Below, piece after piece: positions 8,364-17,199 of a stretch of DNA of 64,000 nt. The notes beneath the pieces were generated by a model, which was given only the letters and a program-made list of their open reading frames with translations, searched no databases and had not been told where the DNA came from. Position numbers and translations under genes: made by a program. The stretch's first letter is position 1. Each line of letters starts with the position of its first letter. The stretch comes from DATEBA01 sp035288045 (GTDB lineage: Bacteria; Actinomycetota; UBA4738; HRBIN12), in the NCBI GenBank assembly GCA_035288045.1, contig DATEBA010000052.1, positions 9,542 to 73,541 of the forward strand, read 5' to 3'.

Positions 8364-11285
8364 ATGGTCCCGGAGCAACGGCGCGACGATCAGGGTTCGC
8401 GCATGCTCGGGCCGGCCATGGACCTCGTCGAGCGCCGCGACGGGATACTCGGGACCGTCGCGGTCGCCGCGGAGCGGCTCCTGCTGACTCCGGACTGGCG
8501 ACGGGCGATGGACGAGGTGCTCGAGCGGCTGGGCCGCGCCGCAGCGGTCTCGCGAACCTGGCTCTTAGAGAAGCACCTCGACGATCTCGGCGGTCCGCAC
8601 TCCAGCCCTGTCGCCGAGTGGGCTGCGGCCGGCACGCAGGTCGACGACCAAGCGCTCCAGGAAGCCCCTTGGCTCGAGTCCGGCTTCAGCCGCTGGGCGG
8701 AGCTCCTGCGGAACGGCCAAGTCGTCTGTGGCTCCGTCGCGGACTTCCCGGACGCCGAACGTCCGGCGCTCGAGTCCCGGGGGGTCGTTTCGATCCTCGC
8801 GATCCCCGTGTTCGCGGGCTCGGAGTGGTGGGGGGTGATCGGATTCGACGAGTGCACGGAGGAGCGCGATTGGACGCGCTCCGAGATCGACGTCCTTCGC
8901 GCCGCCGCCGGGATCGTCGGTGCGGCGATCCACCGGGAACAGGCCGACACGCGCAGCCGCGAGGCCGAAGAGCGCTACCGGGCGATCGTCGATCGAACCC
9001 CGGCGATCACCTACCAGGAGGTGAGCCTCGAGGGCGGGGACTGGAACGACGCGGTCATCTACGTCAGCCCGCAAGTGGAGGACATCCTCGGGTACACCGT
9101 CGAGCAGTTCCTCCAGCCCGCGTTCTGGACCACGATCGTGCATCGCGACGACCTCGAAGAAGTCCTCAGGGAGGGCGAAAGGACGGCCCTCGCGGGCGAG
9201 CCCTTCAGCATGGAGTACCGCATGATCGCCGCCGACGACCGCGTCGTTTGGATCCACGACCGCGCCGTGCGACTGCCGATCGGGCCCGATCGCCGCGAGG
9301 TCTGGCAGGGCGTGATGATCGACATCACGGAACGCAAGCTGGCCGAGGAGCGGCTGAAGGAGACGGAGCTCCACTACCGCAAGCTGGTGGAGCATCTGCC
9401 CGTGGTGACATACAGGGACGAGGTGAGCGTCGATGACCCGACCGACGCCGTTCCGGCTTACATCGGGCCCCAGATCGAGCAACTCCTCGGCTGCACGCCC
9501 GAGGAGTGGGTGACCGACCCCGACCGCTGGGGCAAGAGCGTGCACCCGGAGGACCGCGAACGGGTCGAGCGGGCCGGCGACGAGGCGCGCATTACGGGCG
9601 CTCCATTCCACGCGGAGTACCGGATGCTGCACGGAGACGGCCGCATCATCTGGGTCCAGGAGGAGTCGGTCCTCGTCCGCGACGACGACGGGCGTCCGCG
9701 CTACTGGCAGGGCGTCTACTCGGACATCACCGAGCGCAAGGGGGTCGAGGAGCGACTGCGGGATGCCGAGGACCGCTACAGATCCCTGGTCGAGCGGCTA
9801 CCCGCGGTCGTCTACATCGAGTCGATCGCGCGGGTCCCCGGCGACCTCTACATGAGCCCACGCGTCACGGACGTCTTCGGCTACACCCCCGACGAGTGGC
9901 GGTGGACTCGAGGTTTCTGGATCGCCCGGATCCACCCGGATGACCGCGGGCGGATCCGCCTCCGCAACGAGCACGTGAACGCGACCGGAGAGCCCTTCGC
10001 CGAGGAGTACAGGTTCCTCTGCAAGGACGGCCGCTACCGGTGGGTCCTCGACGAGGCCTTCCTCGTCCGCAACGACGACGGTTCCCCCAGATACTGGCAG
10101 GGGTTCCTCATGGACGTCACCGACCGCAAGGAGGCAGAGCTCCAGCTGCGGGAGGCCGAGGAACGCTTCCGCACGCTCGTCGAGCAGAACCCGGCCGTGA
10201 TCTACACGCAGGTCATCGACCCGGAGGACCCCACAGTGTCCAACACCGTGTACATAAGCCCGAGCACGGAGCAGCTCGACGGCTACACGGTGGAGGAAAC
10301 GATGGCGAATCCCCAGCGCTGGCGAGACACGATCCACCCCGACGACAGGGAGCTCGTCTACGCGGCCGATGCGGAGTCCAACGCCACCGGCGAGCCGTTC
10401 GATCTCGAGTACAGGATCGTTCACAGGGCCGGCCGCGTCGTGTGGGTCCACGACCGCGCGACGATGATCAAGGACGAGCGCGGAAACCCGAGGTTCTGGC
10501 AGGGCGTGATGATCGACATCACCGAGCGCAAGGAGGCCGAGGAGCGCCTCGCGCACGCTCTGGATGTGGAGCGCGAAGCCACCCGACGCCTCCGGATGCT
10601 GGACGAGATGAAGAACACGTTCCTACAAGCGGTGTCGCACGATCTCCGGACGCCGCTGGCGGCGATCCTGGGACTCGCGGTGACGCTCGAGCGCGGGGAT
10701 CTGGGTCTCACCCAGGAGGAAGCCAGGGAGCTCGCAGGTCGGATCGCCGGAAATGCGAGGAAGCTCGACCGCCTCGTGACCGACCTCCTCGACCTCGACC
10801 GCCTCGCTCGCGGGATCGTGGAGCCGAAGCTCTACCCGACCGACCTCGGGGCGCTCGCGCGACGGGTGGCCTCGGAGTCCGACCTAGCCTCGAACGGGCT
10901 CCTGGAGGTCGAAGCCGAGGACCTCGTTCTGGACGTGGATGCTCCAAAGGTCGAGCGCATCATCGAGAACCTGCTCGCCAACACCGCCCGCCACACCCCG
11001 AATGGCACGCGGGTCTGGATCCGGGTCGGTCGATCCGACGGCGGCGCGCTGATCTCCGTGGAGGACGACGGACCCGGCATCGCCCCCGAGTTCCGCGAGA
11101 TGGTGTTCGAGCCCTTCCGTCAGGGCCCGGACGCGCCGACCCACTCTCCGGGCGTCGGCGTCGGGCTGACGCTCGTGGCGCGCTTCGCCGAGCTGCACGG
11201 CGGTCGCGCATGGGTAGAGGAACGCGAGGGCGGCGGAGCGGCCTTCAACGTGTTCCTGCCGGCGGGCTCCCCGCCCTCGACTTGA
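8364..11285 (+). CDS. Cytoplasmic sensor histidine kinase: GAF, four tandem PAS/PAC units, HisKA-HATPase
   Basis: 973 aa with no membrane segment. A GAF-like domain covers about residues 40-195. Four consecutive PAS/PAC repeats of about 130 aa follow, each ending in a copy of YWQGV..DITERK (WQGVMIDITERK, YWQGVYSDITERK, YWQGFLMDVTDRK, FWQGVMIDITERK). The HisKA H-box SHDLRTPLAAILG contains the phospho-accepting His759. The HATPase domain has N-box ENLLANTARHTPNG and G-box EDDGPGIAPEF. It probably senses a soluble ligand or redox cue and autophosphorylates. No response regulator gene is adjacent, so it is an orphan kinase here. GAGG sits close to the ATG; an alternative ATG is at 8403. Confidence 0.92.
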   Translation: MVPEQRRDDQGSRMLGPAMDLVERRDGILGTVAVAAERLLLTPDWRRAMDEVLERLGRAAAVSRTWLLEKHLDDLGGPHSSPVAEWAAAGTQVDDQALQEAPWLESGFSRWAELLRNGQVVCGSVADFPDAERPALESRGVVSILAIPVFAGSEWWGVIGFDECTEERDWTRSEIDVLRAAAGIVGAAIHREQADTRSREAEERYRAIVDRTPAITYQEVSLEGGDWNDAVIYVSPQVEDILGYTVEQFLQPAFWTTIVHRDDLEEVLREGERTALAGEPFSMEYRMIAADDRVVWIHDRAVRLPIGPDRREVWQGVMIDITERKLAEERLKETELHYRKLVEHLPVVTYRDEVSVDDPTDAVPAYIGPQIEQLLGCTPEEWVTDPDRWGKSVHPEDRERVERAGDEARITGAPFHAEYRMLHGDGRIIWVQEESVLVRDDDGRPRYWQGVYSDITERKGVEERLRDAEDRYRSLVERLPAVVYIESIARVPGDLYMSPRVTDVFGYTPDEWRWTRGFWIARIHPDDRGRIRLRNEHVNATGEPFAEEYRFLCKDGRYRWVLDEAFLVRNDDGSPRYWQGFLMDVTDRKEAELQLREAEERFRTLVEQNPAVIYTQVIDPEDPTVSNTVYISPSTEQLDGYTVEETMANPQRWRDTIHPDDRELVYAADAESNATGEPFDLEYRIVHRAGRVVWVHDRATMIKDERGNPRFWQGVMIDITERKEAEERLAHALDVEREATRRLRMLDEMKNTFLQAVSHDLRTPLAAILGLAVTLERGDLGLTQEEARELAGRIAGNARKLDRLVTDLLDLDRLARGIVEPKLYPTDLGALARRVASESDLASNGLLEVEAEDLVLDVDAPKVERIIENLLANTARHTPNGTRVWIRVGRSDGGALISVEDDGPGIAPEFREMVFEPFRQGPDAPTHSPGVGVGLTLVARFAELHGGRAWVEEREGGGAAFNVFLPAGSPPST

Positions 11286-11291
11286 AAGAGG

Positions 11292-11313
11292 CGCCCGTTC
11301 GATCCCTCGGGCG
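11292..11313. terminator. Weak inverted repeat between convergent genes
   Basis: CGCCCG (11292-11297) and CGGGCG (11308-11313) can pair across a 10-nt loop between the kinase stop and the ferredoxin stop. The stem is short and lacks a T tract. Confidence 0.3.
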
Positions 11314-11315
11314 AG

Positions 11316-11645
11316 CTAGCCCGCCGCTGCCCACCCCGCGACGGTCGGATGGTCGGCCGTCTGCGGCCCGACCTGGGCGGCGCCTCCGGGCGAGCCGAGG
11401 CCGCTCACGCCCTCCGCGAAGAACTCGGCGTTGATCGGCGTGAACTGCTTCCACTCGGCCGGCACGTCGTCCTCGTAGAAGATCGCTGTCACCGGACAGA
11501 CGGGCTCGCAGGCGCCGCAATCGACGCACTCGTCCGGCTGGATGTAGAGCATCCGCCCACCCTCATAGATGCAGTCGACCGGGCACTCGTCGACGCAGGT
11601 CCGATCCTTCACGTCGATGCATGGCTCGCAGATCGTGTAGGTCAT
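11316..11645 (-). CDS. fdxA: 7Fe ferredoxin (FdxA type)
   Basis: 109 aa from the ATG at 11645, which has GGGGGA about 6 nt upstream. The in-frame start at 11681 lacks a ribosome binding site and adds 12 residues not typical of the family. The N-terminal TYTICEPCIDVKDRTCVDECP and then LYIQPDECVDCGACEPVCPV match the actinobacterial seven-iron ferredoxins holding one [3Fe-4S] and one [4Fe-4S] cluster. It acts as a low-potential electron carrier in the cytoplasm; partners are unknown. A C-terminal tail of about 35 residues rich in Gly and Ala is ordinary for the family. Confidence 0.93.
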   Translation of the reverse strand: MTYTICEPCIDVKDRTCVDECPVDCIYEGGRMLYIQPDECVDCGACEPVCPVTAIFYEDDVPAEWKQFTPINAEFFAEGVSGLGSPGGAAQVGPQTADHPTVAGWAAAG

Positions 11646-11716
11646 CTCGATTCCCCCGTTTCCACGGTGTCGACCTTGCAAACCTCAGTCTAGCCGACGA
11701 GGACCGCCTGCGACGG

Positions 11717-12673
11717 CTAGGGGGCGACTGGTGAGGGGGCAAGGGCGAAGACCGTGCCCAGGATCGAGGAAAGGGGGTCCCTGCAGCGCACCGGGTATAC
11801 GACCGGCAGGTCTGCCCCGGCATCGCGATACGCGCCCAGCCCGGTCAGGGCTCCCGACGCCTCCCCGAGCAGGCAGACGGCCCGGACCAGCGTCTCCGGC
11901 ACGCCCTCAGGCCTCCCCTCACGGTAGGCCGCTGCCGCCGCCTCCGCCTCCGCTCCGAGGCCGACGTCGGCTAGCTGGCGCGAATAGGCCCGATAAGACG
12001 CGTACCGGCCCGCCGCCTCGCGGAGCGCCGCGAGCGCCGCCGGCTCGTCCTGACCTACGCAGGCCCGCACGTAGACCCCGATCGCGATCGCCGCGGGGTC
12101 GCGTCCTGCCGCCTCCGCGCCCTCGCGTACGCGATCTCGCGCGAACGCAACCCGCTCCGGTGGGCACCAGTTGAGGAGTGCTCCGTCGGCGACCTCGCCG
12201 GCCAGCCGCATCGCCTTCGGGCCGAGAGCGGAGACCCACACTGGCGGAGGCGCCCCCAGCGCGAGCGACAGACGGGTCCTCTCGCCGTTCAGCTCGACGG
12301 CCTCGCCGGCGAGGAGGGCCTTGATCGCCAGCACCACGGCGCGCAACCGATCGAGCGCCCCGCGACCGGCCTCACCGGTCCCGATCCCGAGGATCATGCG
12401 ACCTCCCGAACGCTCGTGGACCGTCGCCGCGCCCATCGCGGTGACGACGGGGTCGCGCGAATCCATCGCAACGACGCCCGTGCCGAGGCGGATCCGCTCC
12501 GTCACGCCGGCCAGCGCCGAGAGCTGCGAGAAGGCCTCGCGCCCGGTGATCTCGGGGACGAAGAGCGCCGCGTAGCCCGTCTCCTCGACGCTCTCGGCGA
12601 CCTCGGCGAGAGCGCTCCACGGCAAGGGGTCCCGCACGGCTACGCCGGTCGTGTTGCGCAAGAAGGGCTTCAT
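11717..12673 (-). CDS. LLM-class flavin/F420-dependent oxidoreductase (luciferase-like)
   Basis: 318 aa, TIM-barrel luciferase-like family. Supporting stretches are GYAALFVPEITGREAF, RIRLGTGVVAMDSRDP, GGRMILGIGTGEAG, PPVWVSALGPKAMRLAGEVADG and a C-terminal LGAYRDAGADLPVVYPV. In actinobacteria many members use coenzyme F420 rather than FMN, so F420 is plausible but unproven. The substrate is unknown. The ATG is 6 nt downstream of a TAGCGT box and has no Shine-Dalgarno sequence. Confidence 0.87.
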   Translation of the reverse strand: MKPFLRNTTGVAVRDPLPWSALAEVAESVEETGYAALFVPEITGREAFSQLSALAGVTERIRLGTGVVAMDSRDPVVTAMGAATVHERSGGRMILGIGTGEAGRGALDRLRAVVLAIKALLAGEAVELNGERTRLSLALGAPPPVWVSALGPKAMRLAGEVADGALLNWCPPERVAFARDRVREGAEAAGRDPAAIAIGVYVRACVGQDEPAALAALREAAGRYASYRAYSRQLADVGLGAEAEAAAAAYREGRPEGVPETLVRAVCLLGEASGALTGLGAYRDAGADLPVVYPVRCRDPLSSILGTVFALAPSPVAP

Positions 12674-12679
12674 CCGTCC

Positions 12680-12685
12680 ACGCTA
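12680..12685 (-). promoter_or_regulatory. -10 box TAGCGT of the LLM oxidoreductase gene
   Basis: Minus-strand TAGCGT with 6 nt to the ATG at 12673. Confidence 0.5.
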
Positions 12686-12711
12686 TTCGGCCGGCTCGGA
12701 GCGGACAAGCG

Positions 12712-12873
12712 TCACGGCGGCCGCCCGCGCATCGTGCCGACCCAAACGAACGGAACGAGGAGGATCAGACCGCCGAAGAGCTGGGGCGCGACGAAGACTC
12801 CGAGAAGCACGGACACAGTGGAGCAAGCGAGCCAGAAGAACGGGTTCCCCCACCACGGCCGCCGCGCAACCAC
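12712..12873 (-). CDS. Possible small two-helix membrane protein
   Basis: 53 aa, GTG start with an in-frame TAG three codons upstream. After a basic RRPWWGN start come two hydrophobic stretches, FFWLACSTVSVLLGVFV and LFGGLILLVPFVWVG, separated by APQ, and a basic tail MRGRPP. The amphipathic layout (basic end, two membrane segments, basic end) is unlikely by chance, but there is no good ribosome binding site and I recognise no family. It fills an otherwise empty 220-bp gap. Confidence 0.42.
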   Translation of the reverse strand: MVARRPWWGNPFFWLACSTVSVLLGVFVAPQLFGGLILLVPFVWVGTMRGRPP

Positions 12874-12893
12874 GCTTCCAGGCTATCGCGAGC

Positions 12894-14030
12894 TCAGGAC
12901 AGCTCCGTCTGGAACGTGACGCCCTCGCGCTCGAGCTCGGCCATGAAGGATTCCGGGTCGAAGGCGGTCTCGGGTGGGTGCACGCCCGGAGCGACGCGCC
13001 CCTCGGCCATCCATCGCACGGCGACCGTAATCGGGAGCGCGGTTCCGAACGCGCCCGCGCTGATGCCCTCCGGCGTCGGGATCAGCTTCGCGAGCGCACG
13101 GTGGGTCGCGGCGGCGCCGTTCTTCTCACCGTCCACGCGAACGTCGAGGTACTCGACGTCGCGCGGCTGTCCCTCCGACGAGGGGAGCGCGTTGAGCACG
13201 GCCGTGAGGACCTCGCGGGGGACAACGGGTCCGCGTGGGGTTTCGATAGGGTCGGCGCGCGCCATCCCGATCCTCGTGAGGAACGCGAACCCCTCGTGGA
13301 TAGCATGCGGGAGCGCGAGCCGCCAGCGCACGTCGCGAACGCCGGGGATCGTCGAGGCAAGCGTTGCCGGCTCCGAGTGCAGCGTGTACATCGCCGGCTG
13401 CTTGCCGACCGGTTCGGGGAACTCCCACTCGACCACGCCAGACCCGGCCGGGACCTCCCGTATCTCGCCCTCCTCGAACACCATCGCCGGCATCGTGAAC
13501 TCGTCGATCACCGTCTCGACGGAGTAGGGAACCCCGAAGCCACCCTCGCCCTCCTCGATCGCGCCGTCGACCAGGTCGATCGAGATGGCCCGGTCGAGAC
13601 GGTCGGCTCCGAGCTTCGCCAGCACGTTCGTTAGTCCGGGCGCCGAGCCGATGCCGAGCACCGCCGAGACGCCGGCCTCGCGGTAGCGCCCGTCCAGCTC
13701 GAGCTGCTTGAGCGTCGTGTGGAACAGCCCGCCGAGGTCCGCGTAGTGACAGCCGGCGCTCAGCGCGGCCTCCATCACCCGCAAGTTCAGCTTGTAGGGG
13801 AGGCACGCGGCGACCGCCTGCTGTGTCTTCAGGATCTCGGTCAGCTCCCCAGAGGTCGCGTCGAAGCCTCGGGCCTCGCCGGCGCCGATGGTCTCGACGA
13901 CGCTCCGGGCTCTCTCCGCATCGACGTCCAGCACGAGAAGCTCGACCTCATCGGCGTGGCGGGCGAGCAGCCGGGCGCCCGCGCTTCCCATCGCGCCGGC
14001 GCCCAGCACCGCGATCCTCATCTCGCCCAT
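12894..14030 (-). CDS. Saccharopine dehydrogenase family oxidoreductase (lysine 6-dehydrogenase-like)
   Basis: 378 aa. An N-terminal Rossmann fold RIAVLGAGAMGSAGARLL binds NAD(P). The rest follows the saccharopine dehydrogenase/lysine-6-dehydrogenase pattern: AACLPYKLNLRVMEAAL, GCHYADLGG, VLGIGSAPGLTNVLA, GFAFLTRIGMA. Such enzymes oxidise lysine or saccharopine to 2-aminoadipate semialdehyde, which an aldehyde dehydrogenase then converts to 2-aminoadipate. Two aldehyde dehydrogenase genes lie just upstream in the same orientation, so a lysine- or diamine-catabolic role is reasonable. AGGAG precedes the ATG at 14030; a second ATG is at 14021. The exact substrate is uncertain. Confidence 0.8.
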   Translation of the reverse strand: MGEMRIAVLGAGAMGSAGARLLARHADEVELLVLDVDAERARSVVETIGAGEARGFDATSGELTEILKTQQAVAACLPYKLNLRVMEAALSAGCHYADLGGLFHTTLKQLELDGRYREAGVSAVLGIGSAPGLTNVLAKLGADRLDRAISIDLVDGAIEEGEGGFGVPYSVETVIDEFTMPAMVFEEGEIREVPAGSGVVEWEFPEPVGKQPAMYTLHSEPATLASTIPGVRDVRWRLALPHAIHEGFAFLTRIGMARADPIETPRGPVVPREVLTAVLNALPSSEGQPRDVEYLDVRVDGEKNGAAATHRALAKLIPTPEGISAGAFGTALPITVAVRWMAEGRVAPGVHPPETAFDPESFMAELEREGVTFQTELS

Positions 14031-14049
14031 CCTCGTCTCCTCGTACGAG

Positions 14050-14074
14050 GTCGCCCGGGCTCTGCCCGGGCGAC
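14050..14074 (-). terminator. 11-bp hairpin between aldehyde dehydrogenase and saccharopine-DH-like genes
   Basis: GTCGCCCGGGC (14050-14060) and GCCCGGGCGAC (14064-14074) form a perfect stem with a TCT loop. It abuts a 12-bp palindrome CCTCGTACGAGG (14039-14050). It could lower read-through into the 3' gene or stabilise the upstream mRNA. Confidence 0.4.
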
Positions 14075-14099
14075 CCCTCGCTCGTCCCGGCTCGCTCGC

Positions 14100-15527
14100 C
14101 TACAGCGGCACGTGGGACAAGACCATGATCCTCGGCTCCGTCATCTCCTCCATCGCGAACCGAAGTCCCTCCCGGCCGAAGCCGGAGTCCTTCGATCCGC
14201 CGTAGGGCATCTGGTCGGCACGGAACGCCGAAACGTCGTTCACGATCACGCCACCGACTTCGAGCGTCCGGTGGGCCTGGAACGCGCGGATGACGTCGTT
14301 CGTGAATACCCCGGCCTGCAGCCCGAACCTGGAGTCGTTCACGGCGGCGAGCGCCTCCTCGAAGGTCTGGTAAGGCATGATCGTGACGACCGGCCCGAAG
14401 ACCTCATCGCGGCAGACCTTCATCTCCGGCGTGACCTGCGAGAGCAGGGTCGGCTGGTAGAACGGCGAATTGGCCTTTCCGCCGGTCAGCACCTCGGCGC
14501 CCTGGCCCACGGCCTCCTTCACCCAGCCATCGATCCGGTCGACCTCCTTGCGCTGGATGACCGGCCCCACGTCGACGGTCGGGTCCATCGGGTCCCCGAC
14601 CTTGAGCGACTCGACCTGCTTCACGAGACGCGCGGCGAAGTCCTCGTAGACCTCGGACTGGACCATGACCCGCTGGACGCTGATGCAGCTCTGCCCCGCC
14701 TGGTAGTAGCCACCGAAAGCCACCCGCTGCGCGGCCAGGTCGAGATCGGCGTCGGAGTGGACGATCACCCCAGCGTTCCCGCCCAGCTCGAGCGTGACTC
14801 GCTTCTTCGGGTCCAGGCTCTTCAGGTACCAACCGATCTCCGCCGAGCCGGTGAAGGAGATCTTCCGGTACCGCTCGTCGCGGGCCATCCCGTCTGCGAC
14901 CGATGAACCGACCGGCAGCACCTGGTACATGCCTTTTGGGAGGTCGGTCTCGGCGAACAGCGCGGCCAGCCGGAGGGCGCCAAGCGGCGTCGCGCTCGCC
15001 GGCTTCACCACGATTGGCGCCCCGACGGCCAGCGCCGGCGCAACCTTGTGGGCAACGAGGTTGAGCGGGAAGTTGAACGGCGTGATGCCGAGCACCGGCC
15101 CGATCGGGAACCGCCTCAGGAGGCCTATCCGGGACCCGAGCGAGGCCTCGGTGTCAAGACGCATCAGCTCGTCGTCGCCACGCCGGAGCACCTCGCTCGC
15201 CCAACGGAACGTCGACACCGCCCGCGCGGCCTCGGCCTTGGCCCACTTGAGCGGCTTCCCCCCCTCCCGGGCGATGATCTCGGCGTTCTCGTCGACCGTA
15301 TCCGAGAGGCGGCGCGAGATGTGGTCGAGCGCCTCCGAGCGTACGTGCACCGGGAGATGTGCGCTCTCCTCGAAGGTGGAGGCAGCCGCAGCCGCGGCCT
15401 CCTCGGCGTCCGCGTCGGTGGGGATGCCCACCTCGGCGACCACGACGTCGTCGTAGGGGCTCCTCACCTCGAAGGTGCCCTCGCCCGAGCGCCACTCGCC
15501 GGCTACCAGGAACTGTTCCGTGGCCAT
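14100..15527 (-). CDS. Aldehyde dehydrogenase (succinate-semialdehyde/glyceraldehyde-3-P type), NAD(P)-dependent
   Basis: 475 aa ALDH superfamily. The cofactor and catalytic parts are visible: ITPFNFPLNLVAHKVAPALA, KPASATPLGALRL, SFTGSAEIG, general-base glutamate in LELGGNAG, catalytic cysteine in AGQSCISVQRV, and DEVFGPVV. It resembles the SSADH/GapN-like branch. It probably oxidises a semialdehyde made by the nearby aminotransferase or saccharopine-dehydrogenase-like enzyme. Second in the minus-strand series after the 15573-17015 ALDH. Confidence 0.88.
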   Translation of the reverse strand: MATEQFLVAGEWRSGEGTFEVRSPYDDVVVAEVGIPTDADAEEAAAAAASTFEESAHLPVHVRSEALDHISRRLSDTVDENAEIIAREGGKPLKWAKAEAARAVSTFRWASEVLRRGDDELMRLDTEASLGSRIGLLRRFPIGPVLGITPFNFPLNLVAHKVAPALAVGAPIVVKPASATPLGALRLAALFAETDLPKGMYQVLPVGSSVADGMARDERYRKISFTGSAEIGWYLKSLDPKKRVTLELGGNAGVIVHSDADLDLAAQRVAFGGYYQAGQSCISVQRVMVQSEVYEDFAARLVKQVESLKVGDPMDPTVDVGPVIQRKEVDRIDGWVKEAVGQGAEVLTGGKANSPFYQPTLLSQVTPEMKVCRDEVFGPVVTIMPYQTFEEALAAVNDSRFGLQAGVFTNDVIRAFQAHRTLEVGGVIVNDVSAFRADQMPYGGSKDSGFGREGLRFAMEEMTEPRIMVLSHVPL

Positions 15528-15572
15528 GCCGAACTCACCACCGATCGCGTTCGCGTCGGAGAACCGACGCCC

Positions 15573-17015
15573 TCAGTCGAGCGCCCACATCACGTGCTTG
15601 ATCTGCGTGTAGTCCTCCAGCGAGTACATCGACATGTCCTTGCCGTATCCGCTCTCCTTGTACCCGCCGTGGGGCATCTCGGCCGTGATCATGAAGTGGG
15701 TGTTCACCCAGACCGCCCCGAACTGCAGCCTGCGGGCCGCCCGCATCGCTCGCCCGGCGTCCCGGGTCCATACCGAGGCCGCCAGCCCGTACACCACGTC
15801 GTTCGCCCACTTCACGGCCTCGTCGTCGTCGCTGAAGCGCTGAACCGTGACCACGGGGCCGAAGACCTCCTGCTGGACGATCTCCGACTTCTGGTCGACG
15901 TCGGTGACGACGGTCGGCTTGTAGTAGAAGCCCTTGCCGGGCATCTCCTCGCCACCGGTGAGCACCTTTGCGCCCGAGTCCTGCGCGCGGTCGACGAACC
16001 TCTTGACGCTCTCGCGCTGCCTCGCAGACACGAGGGGCCCCACCTCGACCTCCTCGTCGGTGATGTCCCCGACCTTGATCGACTCGACCGCCGGCACGAG
16101 CTCGGAGAGCAGGTCCTCGTAGATCCCGGGACCCGCCACGACCCGGCAGGAAGCCGTGCAGTCCTGGCCGGTGTTCGCGTAGCCGCCGAACTTGAGGGCC
16201 TCGATCACGGACTCGAGGTTCGCGTCGTCGAACACCACCACAGGCGCCTTCCCGCCGAGCTCGAGGTGGGCGCGCTTCACGGTCTGCGCCGCGTTCGCCG
16301 CGATGGTCTTGCCGGTGGCCGTGTCACCGGTGACCGACACCAGCCGCACGGCCGGATGCTTCGTGATCTGGTCACCGATAACCGAGCCCCGTCCGGTTAC
16401 CACGTTCAGCACCCCGGGCGGCAGGATGTCCTGGGACAGCTCGGCCAACCGGAGCGTCGTGAGGGGCGTGATCTCCGCGGGCTTGAGCACCGAGGTGTTC
16501 CCCGCGGCGAGCGCCGGGCCGACCTTCCAGATCGCCATCATGAGCGGGTAGTTCCAGGGACAGATACCTGCGGTCACCCCTAGGGGCTCGCGACGGATGA
16601 TGCTCGTGAAGCCGCGCTCGTATTCCCCGGACGACTTGCCCTCCTGGACCCTGGCCGCCCCGGCGAAGAAGCGAAGGTTGTCCACGATGAAGGGCACGTC
16701 GGCCTTGGCGACCGCGATCGGCTTGCCGACGTCGATCGACTCCAGGTACGCGAGGTTGTCGGCGTCTTTCTCCATCGCGTCCGCGAGCTTCAACATCATG
16801 TCCGCCCGCTCCTTGGGCGGGGTGTCGAACCACACCTCGTCGTATGCCTTCTGCGCGGCCTCGACGGCGCGGTCGGCGTCCTCACGGGTCGCTACGGCGA
16901 CCTCCGCGACGGTCTCCTCGGTCGCCGGGTTGATGTCGGGCTCCCTCTCGCCAGTCGCGGAGCCAACCCACTCGCCCCCGATGTACAACTTCCAGGACCT
17001 CACGTCGGTGGCCAT
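15573..17015 (-). CDS. Aldehyde dehydrogenase, gamma-aminobutyraldehyde/betaine-aldehyde type
   Basis: 480 aa. The ALDH fold has ICPWNYPLMMAIWKVGPALAA, KPAEITPLTTLRLAEL, SVTGDTATGK, glutamate in LELGGKAPVVVFDDAN, catalytic cysteine in NTGQDCTASCRV and EVFGPVVTVQRF. DCTAxCR next to the cysteine is typical of aminobutyraldehyde and betaine aldehyde dehydrogenases. With the GABA-type aminotransferase encoded at 19351 this fits putrescine to GABA to succinate catabolism. Strong Shine-Dalgarno GGAGGGGAGG precedes the ATG. An operator-like site lies at 17129-17145 in its upstream region. Confidence 0.88.
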   Translation of the reverse strand: MATDVRSWKLYIGGEWVGSATGEREPDINPATEETVAEVAVATREDADRAVEAAQKAYDEVWFDTPPKERADMMLKLADAMEKDADNLAYLESIDVGKPIAVAKADVPFIVDNLRFFAGAARVQEGKSSGEYERGFTSIIRREPLGVTAGICPWNYPLMMAIWKVGPALAAGNTSVLKPAEITPLTTLRLAELSQDILPPGVLNVVTGRGSVIGDQITKHPAVRLVSVTGDTATGKTIAANAAQTVKRAHLELGGKAPVVVFDDANLESVIEALKFGGYANTGQDCTASCRVVAGPGIYEDLLSELVPAVESIKVGDITDEEVEVGPLVSARQRESVKRFVDRAQDSGAKVLTGGEEMPGKGFYYKPTVVTDVDQKSEIVQQEVFGPVVTVQRFSDDDEAVKWANDVVYGLAASVWTRDAGRAMRAARRLQFGAVWVNTHFMITAEMPHGGYKESGYGKDMSMYSLEDYTQIKHVMWALD

Positions 17016-17128
17016 GCTGACCTCCCCTCCATACGGGACTGGGGCCTCTTCGCGGCCCGCAACGGATAAGTATGCCGCTCCGCGCGCGAACCCGCGACCC
17101 GACGTTCCGGCTGCCGCAGTCGGCGCGC

Positions 17129-17145
17129 CTGTACGGAGGGGACAA
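17129..17145. promoter_or_regulatory. Operator-like site (copy 3) upstream of aminoaldehyde dehydrogenase gene
   Basis: CTGTACGGAGGGGACAA matches 13 of 17 positions of the perfect palindrome at 19184-19200. It lies 114 nt upstream of the ALDH start and 55 nt upstream of the divergent 17200 gene. Confidence 0.5.
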
Positions 17146-17199
17146 CGCCTCCCTGGCGCCCAGGCGCCGACCGGCGTACCGTCAGCGTGGGGGTGGGCA

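Noticed and set aside
9000..10560. DNA repeats in the kinase gene as a possible repeat array
   Set aside because: They are the coding repeats of the four PAS/PAC units, not a CRISPR array or intergenic repeat.
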